A stretch of 17,825 bases of DNA from Pseudomonadota bacterium (lineage in GTDB: Bacteria; Pseudomonadota; Gammaproteobacteria; Burkholderiales; Burkholderiaceae_B): the NCBI GenBank assembly GCA_023432075.1, contig JAEYVD010000765.1, positions 1 through 17,825 on the forward strand, in the 5' to 3' direction. Both the position numbers and the translations under genes were made by a program. A model generated the notes under the pieces. The model was not told the DNA's origin. It ran no database searches and saw only the letters and a program-made list of their open reading frames with translations. This document shows positions 14,988-17,825 of the stretch, one piece after another (the stretch's first letter is position 1; each line of letters starts with the position of its first letter).

Positions 14988-17825
14988 GATGTGGTCGAAG
15001 GTGAAACGCTATGGCCAGCCCATACTGAGGTGGACAAAGCAGGGCTTGCCCTTGGCGTTGCTGCTGATGCTGGTGATTGCCCTGGCAGCTGTCTGGTGGC
15101 TGGGCCCCCTGTGGACGGTGGACGAATACCAACCTCTGGCCAGCGTCGCCACCCGCGTACTGGCGACGCTCGTGCTGCTGGTGCTGCCGTTGCTGGCGTG
15201 GGCCATTGCGCTGCGCAAACGGAACGTGGCGTTGGAAGCCGAGCGGACCCATGCGCAACAGCAACAGGACGATCCCTGCCTGCGGCACGTGCAAGCCCAG
15301 GAGCGGGATCTGGACAAGAGCCTCGGCGTGCTCCAGGCCAACCTGAAAGGCCGCAACGCGCTCTATCAATTGCCCTGGTATCTCGTGCTGGGCCAAGAGA
15401 ACGCCGGAAAAACCAGTTTCATCAACCGCTCCAGCCAGACTTTCTCGCTGACCGGCGAGGTCAAGGCGGGCAGCCAACGGCTGGAGGCAGATCCCGATCG
15501 AATCTATCGGATCGACTGGTGGATAGGGGATCACGCCGTCCTGATCGATCCGCCTGGCGAACTGATCAGCCAGCCCCAGATTCCGGCACACCTGGTGCAG
15601 GCTGCCGCGTCCGAGGACCCGGAACCACCGGCGCCCGGCGCCGTCGTGCAACCTCCGCGCTTGCCCGAGGATCTGCATCCCCGCCTGTGGGAGAGCTTCG
15701 TAGGCTGGTTGGGGCGCAATCGCAGCCGCCGGCCGCTCAACGGCGTCGTGCTGATTGTCAGCCTGGTTACCTTGCTCAATCAGCAGCCCAGCGATCGCAA
15801 GGCGTTGGCTTCGTTATTGCGGGCCCGGCTGGCCGAGCTCACGCGTCAACTGGGTACCCGGCCTCCGTTGTATGTCGTATTGAGCAAGTTCGACCTGCTC
15901 GAAGGCTTCGAGCCGCTATTTGCCCGGCTGACCAAGTCCGTGCGCGAGGACATTTTCGGCTTTACGTTTACGCTGGACGCCTTACATCGTTACGACGCCT
16001 GGCGCGACGAACTTGGCGCGCAATACGACGAGTTCCTCAAGCGCCTCAATGAGCAGGTATTCGATGCGTTGGCGGATGTGCGCGAACTGAGTCAGCGCGA
16101 AGCCCTCTATTCGCTGGCCCGGCAGCTGACAGGCATGCGGGCGCTCTTGCTGGAGTTTCTGACCGATGTGTTGGGCAGCGATCGATATCTCACGCCGGCA
16201 TTGCCGCGCGGCGTATTTCTGTCGTCGGTTTTTCAGCAAGGCGTGCTGACCAACGCCTTTCTGTCATCTGCGTCGCAAAACTACGATATCCGCGAGCCGG
16301 TTCCGACCGCGCACCCCAGCGGGCGTGCGATGGTGTACTTTGCCCAGCACCTGTTCCAGCGTGTCGTTTACCCCGAGGCCGGTCTTGCCGGCGACAACCC
16401 GCGCGTGCGGGCCGAGAAAAGGCGGGCGATGGTATTGCGCTTCTGTGCGGCGTCGCTGGGAAGCGCGGTCCTTATTGGTGGCTGGTATCACTACTATGGC
16501 GTGAACCGGGACAAGGCCATGAGCGTGCTGGAGCGCAGCCGCGCCTTCAGCGCCCACGCCATCGACGGCAAGCTGGATACGACTGGCCGCAATCTGCTCC
16601 AACCGCTGGATCAGATCAGCAGCGCGGTGGCGGTCTATGGCGATCACCGCGAGGCGTGGCCGTTCGTGGCAGACATGGGCCTTTATCAGGGATGGAGGAT
16701 TGGGCCAAAAGTGGATCAGGCCTATCTCACGCTGTTGTCTCAACGATTCCTGCCGGCGCTCGCCGATGGCGTGATGGAGCATCTTGACGGGACGGTGGTG
16801 GACAGCGATGCGCAGCTGGAGGCGTTGCGTGTGTACCGCATGATCGAAGACCGCCCCAATCGCCGGCCGCCGGTCGTAGAGCGTTGGATGGGGCATCAAT
16901 GGGCCCAGGCGTTCCCCGGTGAAGACAAGGTGCAACGCGCCTTGATGCGGCACCTGGATTACGCCATGAAGTATGCCGATACCCAGTTGCCTCAGTTTCA
17001 CGAGCGCGTGTCGGTCGTGCAGCGCGAGCTGCGGCAGATCCCGCTGCCGCAGCGCGTTTACATGACCATGCGCCGTCAAGCGGGCGACACCCTTAGGTCG
17101 CCGCTCGACCTGCGCAACGAGATCGGTCCGGCCTTTGACGTCGTCTATCAGCCCACGGCCTCGGACAAGGAAGGGGCGCCGGAGCTTGTGTCCGATGGCC
17201 GCATCGATGCGCTGTTGACGGCCAAGGGATTCCACGGCTACTTTGCGCCGCACAGCCAGGATCTGACCGAGCTGGCAATGATCGATCAATGGGCGTTGGG
17301 CGAGCGGCGCAACATCGATTATTCGCAGGCCGACAAGCGCGCGCTGGCCGATCGAATCCAGGCCATCTATGGCCGCGACTACATCGACACGTGGCAGCGC
17401 AACCTCAATCAGCTGGAAGTGCGCGACTTTCACGACCTGGCCGAGGCGGTCAATGTCCTGGGCGCGGTGACCAGCCCCGCGGCGCCGTTGCGCCGGCTGG
17501 TGGAAACGGTGCGCGACAACAGTGAGTTCGGCGAGGCGCAGGCGGCGGGCGCTTCCGCCGTCGTCAGTAAGGGTCCCACGCCCGCCCAATCTGTGGGCGT
17601 GACGGACAGGGCTGCCGCCGCCAAGGAAGGGCAAGAAGCCGGGCCGATTCTTGGCATCGCGCGCGCGTTTGCGCCCATGAGCCAACTGTTGCAGGCCAAG
17701 GGGGATCGGGCGTCTTATCTGGACGAGGCCCTGGTGGCAATTTCAAGCGTGCAGGACAAGGTGCGCACGGTGCACGACAGCCCCGATCGCGGCAAGACAG
17801 CGCTTGGCGTGGTGCTGGAGCGTTT
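14980..17825 (+). CDS. tssM: TssM (IcmF/VasK), inner-membrane T6SS protein (C-terminus beyond window)
   Basis: TssM spans the inner membrane and periplasm and, with TssJ and TssL, makes the channel that anchors the T6SS. The frame is open for 948 codons from ATG 14980 to the right edge; full-length members are about 1100-1200 residues. Two membrane segments lie near residues 22-44 and 56-78. A cytoplasmic GTPase-like domain follows, with Walker A GQENAGKTS at 138-146 and a G4-like SKFD at 302-305. The G3 position reads DPPGE (190-194) where DTAGR is usual, and a Pro-rich stretch (about 211-232) follows. A third membrane segment lies near 484-503. The periplasmic IcmF region then runs to the edge (for example LLTAKGFHGYF near 746). 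The start has AAGGGAG 7 bases upstream and overlaps the tssA stop by 8 bases; ATG 14989 is an alternative. Confidence 0.95.
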   Translation, partial: MFKMWSKVKRYGQPILRWTKQGLPLALLLMLVIALAAVWWLGPLWTVDEYQPLASVATRVLATLVLLVLPLLAWAIALRKRNVALEAERTHAQQQQDDPCLRHVQAQERDLDKSLGVLQANLKGRNALYQLPWYLVLGQENAGKTSFINRSSQTFSLTGEVKAGSQRLEADPDRIYRIDWWIGDHAVLIDPPGELISQPQIPAHLVQAAASEDPEPPAPGAVVQPPRLPEDLHPRLWESFVGWLGRNRSRRPLNGVVLIVSLVTLLNQQPSDRKALASLLRARLAELTRQLGTRPPLYVVLSKFDLLEGFEPLFARLTKSVREDIFGFTFTLDALHRYDAWRDELGAQYDEFLKRLNEQVFDALADVRELSQREALYSLARQLTGMRALLLEFLTDVLGSDRYLTPALPRGVFLSSVFQQGVLTNAFLSSASQNYDIREPVPTAHPSGRAMVYFAQHLFQRVVYPEAGLAGDNPRVRAEKRRAMVLRFCAASLGSAVLIGGWYHYYGVNRDKAMSVLERSRAFSAHAIDGKLDTTGRNLLQPLDQISSAVAVYGDHREAWPFVADMGLYQGWRIGPKVDQAYLTLLSQRFLPALADGVMEHLDGTVVDSDAQLEALRVYRMIEDRPNRRPPVVERWMGHQWAQAFPGEDKVQRALMRHLDYAMKYADTQLPQFHERVSVVQRELRQIPLPQRVYMTMRRQAGDTLRSPLDLRNEIGPAFDVVYQPTASDKEGAPELVSDGRIDALLTAKGFHGYFAPHSQDLTELAMIDQWALGERRNIDYSQADKRALADRIQAIYGRDYIDTWQRNLNQLEVRDFHDLAEAVNVLGAVTSPAAPLRRLVETVRDNSEFGEAQAAGASAVVSKGPTPAQSVGVTDRAAAAKEGQEAGPILGIARAFAPMSQLLQAKGDRASYLDEALVAISSVQDKVRTVHDSPDRGKTALGVVLER

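Noticed and set aside
14991..16052. Plus-strand open frame of 353 codons at the tssM locus
   Set aside because: It is a shifted frame over tssM. The true frame from 14980 has Walker A, membrane segments and IcmF motifs and stays open to the edge.
16264..17685. Reverse-strand open frame of 473 codons
   Set aside because: Antisense to tssM; the sequence is Arg/His/Gly-rich with no known domain.

Overview
The window is the core of a type VI secretion system (T6SS) gene cluster. It is compact and GC-rich, with almost no non-coding sequence apart from one central gap. The proteins are clearly those of a Gram-negative proteobacterium. Codon use and general feel fit a GC-rich beta-proteobacterium (Alcaligenaceae/Burkholderiales-like), but the sequence alone does not fix the genus.

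Layout. Two divergent operons leave a shared gap at about 8252-8726. The leftward (minus-strand) operon reads tssB - tssC - tssE - tssF - tssG - tagH (FHA protein) - tssJ - tssK, with tssK cut by the left edge. It supplies the contractile sheath (TssB/C), the baseplate (TssE/F/G/K), the outer-membrane lipoprotein of the envelope complex (TssJ) and an FHA accessory protein. The rightward (plus-strand) operon reads clpV/tssH - sigma54 activator (VasH-like) - vasI/tagO - tssA (VasJ type) - tssM, with tssM cut by the right edge. It supplies the sheath-recycling ATPase, a likely transcription activator, a periplasmic or lipid-anchored accessory protein, the TssA assembly protein and the inner-membrane ring protein TssM. 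The gene order inside each operon matches the Vibrio cholerae vipA-vipB-...-vasE and vasG-H-I-J-K series, but here the two halves point away from each other.

How it works together (family knowledge). TssJ and TssM (with TssL, expected just beyond the left edge) form the membrane complex. TssE/F/G/K dock on it as the baseplate. TssA coordinates tail growth, TssB/C polymerise into the sheath, and ClpV disassembles the contracted sheath. No hcp, vgrG, PAAR, effector, immunity or tssL gene lies in the window, so the tube, spike and cargo must be encoded elsewhere or outside the edges.

Regulation. Most neighbours overlap by 1-8 bases (ATGA, TGATG or GTGA junctions), so translational coupling is likely. 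The AT-rich central gap contains a repeated 12-bp near-palindrome, two small hairpins and two weak sigma54-like sites. None of these is proven. The window is a recognisable T6SS, not a new type of system. The points that deserve a second look are a large insertion in TssJ, an FHA domain lacking its usual phosphothreonine-binding residues, a non-canonical G3 motif in TssM, and the control region.
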